Shown one piece after another: positions 15,397-21,999 of a stretch of DNA of 25,592 bases. Source of the DNA: Bacteroidetes bacterium UBA6063 (GTDB lineage Bacteria; Bacteroidota; Bacteroidia; NS11-12g; UBA9320); the NCBI GenBank assembly GCA_002428905.1, contig DIYD01000364.1:1-25592 (forward strand), in the 5' to 3' direction. The notes under the pieces were generated by a model. It was not told the DNA's origin and did not search any database. It saw only the letters and a program-made list of their open reading frames with translations. A program made the position numbers and the translations under genes. Each line of letters starts with the position of its first letter. Position 1 is the first letter of the stretch.

Positions 15397-16272
15397 TTAA
15401 ACCACAAACGTCACCTGCTGAGCCACACCAACATTGAACTCCTTGGCCGACATCAATTCGCCATCCAAATGCGCATGCAACACTTTTTCACTCGAAATTT
15501 TAACCGAAGGCAGCTGCTTGTGAATGACCGCAGGATCATTCATGTGTTTCCCTTTTTTCACATTCTGCAATTTAGCCAAACGCTTGAGTTGAGAAACGTT
15601 TCGAATCCCAATTAGATTTAGTTCTCCATCGTCTGCCTTGCTTAGCGGCGAGACCTTAAAACCTCCTGCGCAATCGGTGCCATTGGCTACGTCTACCATA
15701 AACAGGTTATGGGTTTCCGTTGTATCGCCATAGGAGATGGTGATATCACTACTCTTATAGAATAAAATATTTCGAAGAATGGCAATCCAATATTTGAATT
15801 TTGAAGGTATAAAATTGAGCTTCATTCGAACAGTCTGACGGGCAACATTGCCATCAAAGCCAATACCTACACCGTTCATAAAGTACCGTTCGTTGCACTT
15901 GCCTAAATCGTACTCCTTTGTCTTCTCCGATTTCGAGTATTGGATCGATTCAGATATCGTCTTGTCGCCATATACTAGTTTGTGAAAATCATTTCCGCTT
16001 CCTGCAGGAACAATGTGAATTTTCTTGTCGCGAACATTCTCCACATTCATAACTTCATTCACTGTTCCATCGCCACCGACAATTGAAACTACCTCTGGCT
16101 CGTAACAATCTACGGCCGCTGCTATTCCCTCGTAATCGCCGGGCCCTTGTGTGAGATAAAACTGATAGTTTACCTCATTTTGGCTCATGGCATACTTCCG
16201 ATACATCTCCATTACCTCTACTGCTACACCACCTCCGGCAAACGGATTACTTACCACCAGCACATTTTTCAT
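15397..16272 (-). CDS. Diacylglycerol/lipid kinase family protein (YegS/DagK-like)
   Basis: A 291-residue soluble lipid kinase of the DAGK catalytic superfamily, expected to phosphorylate diacylglycerol or a related lipid with ATP. It shows SNPFAGGG (8-15), the nucleotide-binding GGDGTVNEV (66-74) and PAGSGNDFHKL (89-99), then the beta-sandwich domain with DVANGTDCAGGFKVSP and ending in HLDGE. Its ATG overlaps the fbp stop by one base (TAATG at 16270-16274), so it is co-translated with fbp. The lipid substrate is not determined by sequence. Confidence 0.9.
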   Translation of the reverse strand: MKNVLVVSNPFAGGGVAVEVMEMYRKYAMSQNEVNYQFYLTQGPGDYEGIAAAVDCYEPEVVSIVGGDGTVNEVMNVENVRDKKIHIVPAGSGNDFHKLVYGDKTISESIQYSKSEKTKEYDLGKCNERYFMNGVGIGFDGNVARQTVRMKLNFIPSKFKYWIAILRNILFYKSSDITISYGDTTETHNLFMVDVANGTDCAGGFKVSPLSKADDGELNLIGIRNVSQLKRLAKLQNVKKGKHMNDPAVIHKQLPSVKISSEKVLHAHLDGELMSAKEFNVGVAQQVTFVV

Positions 16273-17261
16273 TACAGCATCGACTCTAGTTCCGACACCA
16301 TATTGCTCGACCCCATAATCACCGGCACACGTTGGTGCAACTCGGTAGGCTCAACCTCCAAAATACGCTGACTACCTGTGGTTGCCCTCCCCCCAGCCTG
16401 CTCGGTAAGGAAAGCCATTGGGTTACACTCATACATCAAACGCAATTTACCGTTAGGCGCCTTTGCCGTTGATGGATACATGAAAATACCCCCTTTAATC
16501 AGATTTCTGTGGAAATCGGCTACCATCGAACCAATGTATCGAGCCGACATGGCCTTGTCTTTACACTGCTCAATGTATTTCTTAACCCCTTCCGGGAATT
16601 TATTGTAGTTACCTTCATTCACGGAATAGATTTTTCCATCTTCAGGTGTAGTCATATTGGGATGGCTCAGACAGAAATCGCCAATCGACCCGTCCAATGT
16701 GAACCCGTTAACACCGTTACCCGTGGTGTATACCAACATCGTACTTGAACCGTAGATGATATAACCCGCCGCTACCTGGTTTTCTCCTTTTTGTAGACAA
16801 TCTGCTTCTATTGCCTCTGAACCTAACGGGCTTACTCTTCTGTAAATCGAGAAAATCGTTCCAATAGCAGCGTTCACATCAATGTTTGAGGAACCATCCA
16901 ACGGATCCATAGCCAGCACATATTTGGCTTCCGGGTTTAGATGTCGAACATAGTCCTCCTCTTCGCTGATAATGGCACAACAGTCACCACCAGACGATAG
17001 TGAATGAATAAACTCTTCGTTGGCAATTACATCCAACTTCTTTACCTCTTCTCCCTGAATATTGGTTGACCCATGCGCTCCTAAAATGTCTACCAAACCC
17101 GCTTTTCTCACATCGCGGTTCACCATTTTGGCAGCCAGCTTTATATCGCGAAAGATTTTGGATAAGTTACCAGAAGAACCTGGGTATTTAGCCTGTTCTT
17201 CAGCAATAAATTGACTTAATGTGGTAACTTTATTCTGTTTTTTCATTTCGATTGTGGTCAT
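16272..17261 (-). CDS. fbp: Fructose-1,6-bisphosphatase class I
   Basis: Hydrolyses fructose 1,6-bisphosphate to fructose 6-phosphate in gluconeogenesis. The 329-residue protein has normal class I length. It carries the metal-binding acidic cluster SEEEDYV (99-105), the hallmark DPLDGSSNID (119-128), RYIGSMVADFHRNL (241-254) and YECNPMAFLTEQAGG (277-291). I start at ATG 17261, where homology begins; a longer upstream frame runs across the promoter and into the start of lysC and is not credible. An in-frame ATG at 17246 is an alternative. It diverges from lysC and shares its promoter region; the lipid kinase follows with a one-base overlap. Confidence 0.96.
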   Translation of the reverse strand: MTTIEMKKQNKVTTLSQFIAEEQAKYPGSSGNLSKIFRDIKLAAKMVNRDVRKAGLVDILGAHGSTNIQGEEVKKLDVIANEEFIHSLSSGGDCCAIISEEEDYVRHLNPEAKYVLAMDPLDGSSNIDVNAAIGTIFSIYRRVSPLGSEAIEADCLQKGENQVAAGYIIYGSSTMLVYTTGNGVNGFTLDGSIGDFCLSHPNMTTPEDGKIYSVNEGNYNKFPEGVKKYIEQCKDKAMSARYIGSMVADFHRNLIKGGIFMYPSTAKAPNGKLRLMYECNPMAFLTEQAGGRATTGSQRILEVEPTELHQRVPVIMGSSNMVSELESML

Positions 17262-17296
17262 AGAAGTAATAAACCTTTTATTGGTCTTAAAATCAG

Positions 17297-17318
17297 TAAT
17301 TTTGCAGGCGCAAATATA
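17297..17318. promoter_or_regulatory. Overlapping divergent promoters of lysC (+) and fbp (-)
   Basis: TAATTTTG on the plus strand (17297-17304) and TATATTTG on the minus strand (17318-17311) are both perfect TAnnTTTG elements, facing each other and separated by only 6 bp. Predicted starts nearly coincide around 17307, with transcripts leaving in opposite directions. Two polymerases could not occupy them together. Confidence 0.6.
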
Positions 17319-17346
17319 AGCGTACACAACGCAATTACAGTCTTTG

Positions 17347-18609
17347 ATGTTAGTATTCAAATTTGGGGGCGCTTCTGTCAAAAGCGCTGACGCAGTTAAA
17401 AATGTAGCCCGTATTCTTTCGATGCACCAGGAAGAACAAATTCTGGTTGTAGTTTCTGCCATGGGCAAGACCACCAATCTTATGGAAGAATTGGTTACCA
17501 AATACATGAATAAACAGTCTACTGAAGAGACGTTAGACCAGTTGAAAGCCTTCCATCGAGAGATTATAAACGATTTGATGGGCGATCAATCGCGTCAGTT
17601 CTATGAAGTGGAAAACCTCTTTATTGAACTGGAATGCGCATTAGACACCGACATGATTTCAAGTGGTTATGATTTTGTTTACGACCAGTTGGTGCCCTAC
17701 GGCGAGCTGATTTCCACGCGCATCATAAGCCAATATCTAAATCAACAAAACGTTGTTAACCGTTGGTTGGATGCCCGAAATTTTGTGGTAACCTCTTCAC
17801 ACCACAGACGCGCTAGAATCAACTGGGACACCACTAAAAACCTGATTAGCAAGCGCGCGAAAAAGTTGATTGAGAAGCAGCTCACAATTACGCAAGGATT
17901 TATTGGCAGAACCCCAGAAAACACAACCAGCACATTGGGTAGAGAAGGAAGTGACTATACTGCTGCAATCTTTGCTTACTGCCTGGATGCAACTTCGGTT
18001 ACCATCTGGAAGGACGTTCCTGGTGTAATGAATGCCGACCCAAAGCGACTGGAGAACACCAGCTTGTTGCCTGATATTTCCTTCAAAGAGGCTATCGAGC
18101 TTGCGTACTATGGTGCTTCGGTGATCCACCCGAAGACCATTCAGCCACTTATGAAAAAGAAGATTCCGCTGTATGTGAAGTCGTTTGTCGACACCAATGC
18201 AGCTGGAACTATGGTGCACGATCACGGATTGCAAGGTGTGGTGGAAGTACCTTGTTATATATTCAAAGACAATCAGGTGATGATCTCGTTGTCCTCTAAA
18301 GACTTCGCCTTCATTGTAGAAGATAATCTGAGCCACATATTTAGTGCGTTGGCATCGGCTGGCATTCAGATTAACCTCATGCAAAACACAGCAATTTCGT
18401 TCTCCATTTGTGCAAACAATGATGAAGTTCGGATAAAGAAATTCCTTGATTCCATCGGTGACACCTATTTGATTGAACAACGTGAAGATTTACAACTTCT
18501 AACAATCTTCAACCCAGCTGACTCTCAAGATCTAACCGAGATTACTGGCAATAAAGAGCAACTATTACAGCACCGCACAGAGAATGCGCTTCAGCTTATT
18601 TTGCAATAG
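17347..18609 (+). CDS. lysC: Aspartate kinase
   Basis: Phosphorylates L-aspartate, the first step toward lysine, threonine, methionine and diaminopimelate. The 420-residue monofunctional enzyme has the N-terminal FKFGGASVKS (4-13), the catalytic-domain STLGREGSDYTAA (195-207), WKDVPGVMNADP (221-232), and an ACT-type regulatory region after about residue 300, with LSHIFSALASAGIQINLMQ. I start at ATG 17347, just inside a TTG that would add one residue. Its last 14 bases overlap the 3' end of the convergent SIMPL gene. Feedback sensitivity is likely from the ACT region but cannot be specified. Confidence 0.95.
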   Translation: MLVFKFGGASVKSADAVKNVARILSMHQEEQILVVVSAMGKTTNLMEELVTKYMNKQSTEETLDQLKAFHREIINDLMGDQSRQFYEVENLFIELECALDTDMISSGYDFVYDQLVPYGELISTRIISQYLNQQNVVNRWLDARNFVVTSSHHRRARINWDTTKNLISKRAKKLIEKQLTITQGFIGRTPENTTSTLGREGSDYTAAIFAYCLDATSVTIWKDVPGVMNADPKRLENTSLLPDISFKEAIELAYYGASVIHPKTIQPLMKKKIPLYVKSFVDTNAAGTMVHDHGLQGVVEVPCYIFKDNQVMISLSSKDFAFIVEDNLSHIFSALASAGIQINLMQNTAISFSICANNDEVRIKKFLDSIGDTYLIEQREDLQLLTIFNPADSQDLTEITGNKEQLLQHRTENALQLILQ

Positions 18610-19327
18610 CAAAAGTTGCGTTGATTTCGTATTTGATTTTAATGGTGCGGATTTCGGTAGCTGAATTCCCGGAATCATAGCTTTTAGCATAGGTTAAACG
18701 CTCTCGCAACTGAACCGGATTCGCATAGCCGAATTGAGGTTCGGCAATAGCCAAAACCGAGCCAAGTTTTTCACCCAGGCTTTCGACCAGGTATTCTGCT
18801 TTTTCTTTCGCATTTTTTAGGGCCGCGATTTTCATTTCTTTCTCAAAATCGTCCATCTTACTGTGCTTCAGCTCGGCAATATTCATAGCACTCACGCCTC
18901 TCGGGCTTAATTGCTTGGAAATGGCATCGACTACGGTAAAATCATTCAGGGTCAACTGCAGCGTTTTGTGCACCAGTGCTTCCTTTCCTGTCTGACGATA
19001 ATGTCCAACCGTTAGCACCTTGATTTGATTGTCTTTAACACCAAGATCCTTTAATTGCGCTAACACCTGAGGTTCAATCTTCTCCATTGGAACCCGTGTT
19101 TTGTAGTCGTCATACTTTTTGCCGGGTTCAAACTCTTCCTTCCAATATTCCTTAATGGTTATGTTAAAAAGAATAATATCCGGAACTACTTCCTTTTCGG
19201 CTTTTCCGGTTACACTAACGGTGCGTGAACCTGGTAAAGAATCGTCGGTCATTTGTGCTTTACAATTGGTAAATAATATGCTCGAAACGAACAGTACTGC
19301 AAGCATTATTGGCGTATTCCGTTTCAT
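18596..19327 (-). CDS. SIMPL (DUF541) domain exported protein
   Basis: A 243-residue exported protein of the SIMPL/DUF541 family, for which no firm biochemical role is known. The N-terminus is hydrophobic (IMLAVLFVSSILF) and followed by TNCKAQ; the cysteine could be lipidated, although asparagine before it is atypical, and signal peptidase I cleavage after KAQ is the alternative. The domain (about 36-240) begins with SVSVTGKAEKEVVPDI-like sequence, as in relatives. Its ATG follows the MORN gene stop with no gap (TAG then ATG), so the two form one operon. Its last 14 bases overlap the end of lysC. Confidence 0.85.
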   Translation of the reverse strand: MKRNTPIMLAVLFVSSILFTNCKAQMTDDSLPGSRTVSVTGKAEKEVVPDIILFNITIKEYWKEEFEPGKKYDDYKTRVPMEKIEPQVLAQLKDLGVKDNQIKVLTVGHYRQTGKEALVHKTLQLTLNDFTVVDAISKQLSPRGVSAMNIAELKHSKMDDFEKEMKIAALKNAKEKAEYLVESLGEKLGSVLAIAEPQFGYANPVQLRERLTYAKSYDSGNSATEIRTIKIKYEINATFAIAK

Positions 19328-20461
19328 CTATTTGATTTCTATATCGTTTTTGAATGTGATTTTTCGCGTACCTGTAACCGGACTGGTTACCTCAAACACG
19401 CCTTCTTTTTTTCCATTAACCCAGGTTCCTGCAATGCTAGACTTTGTTGTGATGTTCACTTGTTTACAATAGCCATGAGGTTTTCCGTCTTTAAACATCC
19501 CTTCCACATGCCCTTCCGGACTGAACAGTGTTCCTCTGCCATTGAACTGATTATTTACAAACTGTCCTTCGTAGTGATAGGTTTCTGAAAACCAAAAATG
19601 GCCAAAGCCATGCATTACGTCGTTGCGCCATTCTCCGCGATAACGCGTACCATTATTAAATGTAGCCTTACCTTTTCCCATGCGTCTTCCAAACATAAAA
19701 TCACCTGAATACTGGTATTGCCCGGGAACCTGTAGATCTCCTTCTCCCCATAAGAAGCCGAGCTTTAGGTCGCCTATATATGTGATGCCTGTGCTATCCA
19801 TAAAGCTTCCATAGCCATGAGAAATTCCACTTTCCCAACTACCAGAGTACTTCAATGTATTTGGCCAGTGCATTTCACCGGTGCCTGTAAAACAGTTACC
19901 CTGTACGCACTTACCATCAGGAATTAAACGCATTCCCCAAAGGCTTCTGGAGGCATAATCAGCGGATTGGAGTAACGAATCTGTAGCAGTCAATTTGATT
20001 AGCTCAATGGTACCTTTACGAAAGTAAACCTTGGTTTTTAGTCCGTTTTCAACCCGGTGATATACATATTTATTGAAACTATCTACCTCAAAATCCGGAT
20101 ACTTATAGTTTACGAAATCAGTCCATTGATGTTTGTCAAAGGTGAGATCGTATGGTAGCTTACCTGAATACGTGGTGTACAGGTTTCCATGGCGATACCA
20201 CCGGACCTCTTTTAGGACAAAGTTTTGATTAAATACCAGATCTACGCCTCGCGTAAAGAGCCGTACTTCGTATTCGTTGATTGCCAGATTGAAGCTCTCA
20301 TTGAACTGTACTGTGTCTAAACCGAGCATGTAGTTGCCCAACCCCGGATCATAAACAGTCTTTCCTATAAACGACTCTAAATCAGCCATTTGTCTGGACT
20401 GACCTACACTGAACACGCTGGAAAGCAGCAGGCAAAAAATGGGTATTATTTTGAATTTCAT
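19328..20461 (-). CDS. Exported MORN-repeat protein
   Basis: A 377-residue secreted or envelope protein. Signal peptide at 1-20 (FKIIPIFCLLLSSVFSVGQ). The first half (about 25-190) has no family I recognise. The second half contains at least six MORN-like repeats, each around YxGxWxxGxxHGxG: for example SGSWESGISHGYGSF, RGEWRNDVMHGFGHF and EGQFVNNQFNGRGTL. MORN repeats form an elongated beta structure that may bind lipids or proteins. I start at ATG 20461, because the longer frame uses TTG at 20488. A near-consensus -7 element lies 13 nt before. Directly followed by the SIMPL gene. Confidence 0.85.
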   Translation of the reverse strand: MKFKIIPIFCLLLSSVFSVGQSRQMADLESFIGKTVYDPGLGNYMLGLDTVQFNESFNLAINEYEVRLFTRGVDLVFNQNFVLKEVRWYRHGNLYTTYSGKLPYDLTFDKHQWTDFVNYKYPDFEVDSFNKYVYHRVENGLKTKVYFRKGTIELIKLTATDSLLQSADYASRSLWGMRLIPDGKCVQGNCFTGTGEMHWPNTLKYSGSWESGISHGYGSFMDSTGITYIGDLKLGFLWGEGDLQVPGQYQYSGDFMFGRRMGKGKATFNNGTRYRGEWRNDVMHGFGHFWFSETYHYEGQFVNNQFNGRGTLFSPEGHVEGMFKDGKPHGYCKQVNITTKSSIAGTWVNGKKEGVFEVTSPVTGTRKITFKNDIEIK

Positions 20462-20474
20462 TGTATGTTCTATA

Positions 20475-20482
20475 CAAATAAA
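20475..20482 (-). promoter_or_regulatory. Possible -7 element TTTATTTG of the MORN-SIMPL operon
   Basis: Five of the six fixed positions of TAnnTTTG match on the minus strand; 13 nt before the chosen ATG. Confidence 0.35.
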
Positions 20483-20546
20483 CGGCAATAGGTAAGAATA
20501 GTATCATTGCGCCAACTTTTTTTTATTTAGAATGTTTTCAAAATAG

Positions 20547-20554
20547 TAGTTTTG
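20547..20554 (+). promoter_or_regulatory. fdx operon -7 element TAGTTTTG
   Basis: A perfect TAnnTTTG match ending 7 nt before the fdx ATG, predicting a leader of only a few bases. I see no clear -33 TTG. Confidence 0.5.
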
Positions 20555-20561
20555 CGGCTTT

Positions 20562-20888
20562 ATGGGACACCGAGTAAAATTCCAGTTCGAAGACAAGAAC
20601 ATTTCCACTAAGGAAGTGGATGCTGATGCAGGAGATTCAATCCTGGATATAGCACTGGATAATGATATAGATCTTCAACATAATTGTGGTGCAGTTTGCG
20701 CGTGTAGCACCTGCCATGTATATGTTGAAGAAGGCATGGATTCACTTCCGGAGATATCGGACAAGGAAGAAGATTTCATTGACCGTGCGATCAATCCACG
20801 CCTATCTTCGCGCCTGGCGTGTCAGTGTAAATTAGCAGGAGACATTGTAGTAACCATTCCTGATCAAAGCCAGTTTAACGGACATTAA
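20562..20888 (+). CDS. fdx: 2Fe-2S ferredoxin, Isc type
   Basis: A 108-residue adrenodoxin-like ferredoxin that supplies electrons during iron-sulfur cluster assembly. The cluster ligands C42, C48, C51 and C87 sit at the same numbers as I recall for E. coli Fdx, and the non-ligand C46 conserved in Isc ferredoxins is also present (NCGAVCACSTCH). The C-terminal IPDQSQFNGH resembles Isc homologues. It begins a three-gene operon; iscX follows after 7 bp, the same order as at the end of the E. coli isc operon. iscS, iscU and hscBA are not in the window. Confidence 0.93.
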   Translation: MGHRVKFQFEDKNISTKEVDADAGDSILDIALDNDIDLQHNCGAVCACSTCHVYVEEGMDSLPEISDKEEDFIDRAINPRLSSRLACQCKLAGDIVVTIPDQSQFNGH

Positions 20889-20895
20889 TATTTCT

Positions 20896-21132
20896 ATGGA
20901 ACAATTTGAATTACCCATTGAGTGGTCAGACTATGAAGATATAGCGATGGCCTTGTATGAGCGATTTGGCGACGAGTTTAATGAAGGCAAAATCTATCGC
21001 ATTCGTTTCACCGACCTTTTGGAATGGGTGTTAGAAATACCGAGTTTTGTTGGCAAGAGAGAAGATTGTAACGAAGGCCACCTTGAAATGATCCAGTCGA
21101 ACTGGGTTTACGAGTGGCGCGACAATCAGTAG
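20896..21132 (+). CDS. iscX: Fe-S cluster assembly protein IscX
   Basis: A 78-residue acidic protein that binds IscS and modulates cluster assembly in relatives; a possible iron-handling adaptor. It shows the IscX pattern IEWSDYEDIAMALYERF (8-24), then YRIRFTDLLEWVLEI (34-48) and a C-terminal NEGHLEMIQSNWVYEW. It is slightly longer than E. coli IscX (66 residues as I recall) because of an N-terminal extension and a few extra terminal residues. Position directly after the Isc-type ferredoxin supports the call strongly. Confidence 0.9.
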   Translation: MEQFELPIEWSDYEDIAMALYERFGDEFNEGKIYRIRFTDLLEWVLEIPSFVGKREDCNEGHLEMIQSNWVYEWRDNQ

Positions 21133-21133
21133 T

Positions 21134-21643
21134 TTGCACAACTTGGAAGAATTTTACCTTAAAAAATTAAAGAAGGTCAACGCCTTCGTTTTTGATTTCG
21201 ATGGTGTTTTCACCAACGGAATGCTCTATGTATCGGATGACGGTACATTCTTTCGGTCTACGAACATCAAAGATGGTTATGCCATCAACAAGGCCGTCAA
21301 AGCGGGGTACCCTATAGCTGTTATTAGCGGTGGTAGTTCAGATGGCGTTATCCGACGCCTAAATCGTTTAGGTGTTCAGGACGTATTTATTCAGGTTAAA
21401 GACAAGGTGGCCGTTTTGGACCGCTGGTTGGAGGAAAACGACTTGTCGTATGATGACTGTTTGATGATGGGAGATGACGAACCTGACCTGGCAATTCTTA
21501 AAAAAGTACATTTCTCTGCATGTCCTGCAGATGCCGTTGCTGAAATCAGGCATCAAGTCGACTTCGTTTCGTCCCTAAATGGAGGGACAGGATGCGTTCG
21601 CCATCTTATCGAGACCAAGATGAGGCTCGATAAAACCTGGTAA
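21134..21643 (+). CDS. HAD-family phosphatase, KdsC-like (KDO 8-phosphate phosphatase)
   Basis: A 169-residue HAD subfamily III enzyme lacking a cap domain, like KdsC, which removes phosphate from KDO 8-phosphate in lipopolysaccharide core synthesis. Motifs: nucleophile region FDFDGVFTNG with D21 and D23, motif II VISGGSSD, motif III lysine in VKDKVAVLDRW, and motif IV MMGDDEPDLAIL. C-terminal NGGTGCVRHLIE also fits KdsC/YrbI. Start is TTG at 21134, one base after the iscX stop; no in-frame ATG exists before the HAD motif. The pairing with Fe-S genes looks like chance neighbourhood. Substrate call is probable, not certain. Confidence 0.87.
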   Translation: MHNLEEFYLKKLKKVNAFVFDFDGVFTNGMLYVSDDGTFFRSTNIKDGYAINKAVKAGYPIAVISGGSSDGVIRRLNRLGVQDVFIQVKDKVAVLDRWLEENDLSYDDCLMMGDDEPDLAILKKVHFSACPADAVAEIRHQVDFVSSLNGGTGCVRHLIETKMRLDKTW

Positions 21644-21720
21644 TCAGACAATTAGTATTTTTTACAATAAGATAATTTTTATTTCAAATTTTCATTGCTA
21701 TTTGAAAAAAATAGTCTTCC
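21644..21720. other. AT-rich spacer after the kdsC-like gene with inverted repeat
   Basis: Strongly AT-rich sequence containing the inverted repeat TTTCAAAT (21682-21689) and ATTTGAAA (21700-21707). It has no T-run in the direction of kdsC, so it is not a clear terminator. It overlaps the region expected to hold the -33 element of the first small transcription unit (TTG at 21695-21697). Confidence 0.5.
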
Positions 21721-21724
21721 TTTG
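21695..21724 (+). promoter_or_regulatory. Promoter of small RNA unit 1 (TTG-N19-TTCCTTTG)
   Basis: TTG at 21695-21697 is followed after 19 nt by TTCCTTTG (21717-21724), one mismatch from TAnnTTTG. Start of transcription expected near 21728-21730, at the foot of the first hairpin. Confidence 0.45.
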
Positions 21725-21752
21725 TATTGCCTTCGAAAGGAGGCAATTTTTC

Positions 21753-21788
21753 ATGGTTAGTTTGGTTTATTTGCCCTGCTCTTTTTGA
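21753..21788 (+). CDS. Possible 11-residue micro-ORF in copy 1
   Basis: ATG after AAAGGAGG with a 9-nt spacer, encoding MVSLVYLPCSF; the TGA stop spans the loop of the terminator hairpin. The strong Shine-Dalgarno and spacing argue for translation. Against it, the whole unit may be a non-coding RNA with a chance frame. The two copies are too alike to show codon-level selection. Confidence 0.3.
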   Translation: MVSLVYLPCSF

Positions 21789-21803
21789 GCGGGGCTTCTT
21801 TTT
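21773..21803 (+). terminator. Terminator of copy 1
   Basis: GCCCTGCTC and GAGCGGGGC form a 9-bp stem with one G-U pair and a TTTTT loop, followed by TTCTTTTT: a textbook intrinsic terminator for plus-strand transcripts. Confidence 0.9.
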
Positions 21804-21867
21804 ACCCTAACTTTATAATCCAATCGTCATATCGTTAAGTCATCCCAAGAAATATTATAGAATTAAC

Positions 21868-21899
21868 TTGTAATTGAGGAAAAGTTGATATTACATTTG
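21868..21899 (+). promoter_or_regulatory. Promoter of small RNA unit 2 (TTG-N21-TACATTTG)
   Basis: TTG at 21868-21870 is followed after 21 nt by a perfect TAnnTTTG element (21892-21899). Sequence upstream of the repeat differs from that of copy 1, so each copy has an independently assembled -33 region. Confidence 0.6.
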
Positions 21900-21928
21900 T
21901 AATGCCTTCGAAAGGAGGCAATTTTTTC

Positions 21929-21964
21929 ATGGTTAGTTTGGTTTATTTGCCCTGCTCTTTTTGA
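21929..21964 (+). CDS. Possible 11-residue micro-ORF in copy 2
   Basis: Same peptide as in copy 1 (MVSLVYLPCSF), led by AAAGGAGG with a 10-nt spacer and ending with TGA in the terminator loop. Same caveats as for copy 1. Confidence 0.3.
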   Translation: MVSLVYLPCSF

Positions 21965-21979
21965 GCGGGGCTTCTTTTT
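21949..21979 (+). terminator. Terminator of copy 2
   Basis: Same 9-bp stem, TTTTT loop and TTCTTTTT tail as copy 1. On the minus strand it lacks a T-run, so it is unlikely to end the convergent sulfatase transcript. Confidence 0.9.
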
Positions 21980-21999
21980 GCCCTAAACATTAACCGTAA

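Larger units (their letters stand above)
21721..21810 (+). ncRNA. Duplicated small transcription unit, copy 1
   Basis: A compact unit repeated almost exactly at 21896-21986. From the expected start it contains a 5' hairpin ATTGCCT/AGGCAAT (7 bp, loop TCGAAAGG), the Shine-Dalgarno sequence AAAGGAGG (21736-21743) lying in loop and 3' arm, an 11-codon open frame (21753-21788), and an intrinsic terminator (21773-21803). The transcript would be about 75-80 nt. It differs from copy 2 at T21727 (A in copy 2), one fewer T in the T-tract, and A21804 (G in copy 2). It cannot be a leader, since the next gene to the right is on the other strand. The Rfam Flavo-1 family is a possible match by size and lineage; I cannot check it here. 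Confidence 0.6.
21896..21986 (+). ncRNA. Duplicated small transcription unit, copy 2
   Basis: Second copy, 175-176 bp after the first and identical to it except at three places. The 5' stem is shorter (TGCCT/AGGCA, 5 bp) because A21902 breaks the next pair. Its T-tract has six T, so AAAGGAGG (21911-21918) stands 10 nt from the ATG. Its -7 element is perfect, so this copy may be the better expressed. It ends in its own terminator, 21 bp before the stop codon of the convergent sulfatase gene. The unit may be an RNA regulator, a micro-peptide gene, or both. Confidence 0.6.

Noticed and set aside
17262..17507. N-terminal extension of fbp by 82 residues
   Set aside because: It crosses the fbp promoter and the lysC start, and homology to class I FBPase begins only at the ATG at 17261.
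17797..18480. Minus-strand open frame of 227 codons inside lysC
   Set aside because: Entirely antisense to a well-conserved aspartate kinase and without recognisable motifs.
19250..19327. Firm lipoprotein call for the SIMPL protein
   Set aside because: The cysteine after a hydrophobic stretch is preceded by asparagine, which is a poor lipobox; ordinary signal peptide cleavage after KAQ is equally plausible.
21721..21986. The two repeats as a CRISPR or simple repeat array
   Set aside because: Only two long units, with promoter, terminator and unequal flanks; no short regular repeat-spacer pattern.
21896..21999. Copy 2 as leader or attenuator of the neighbouring sulfatase gene
   Set aside because: The sulfatase is on the opposite strand and ends here; nothing downstream on the plus strand would be controlled.
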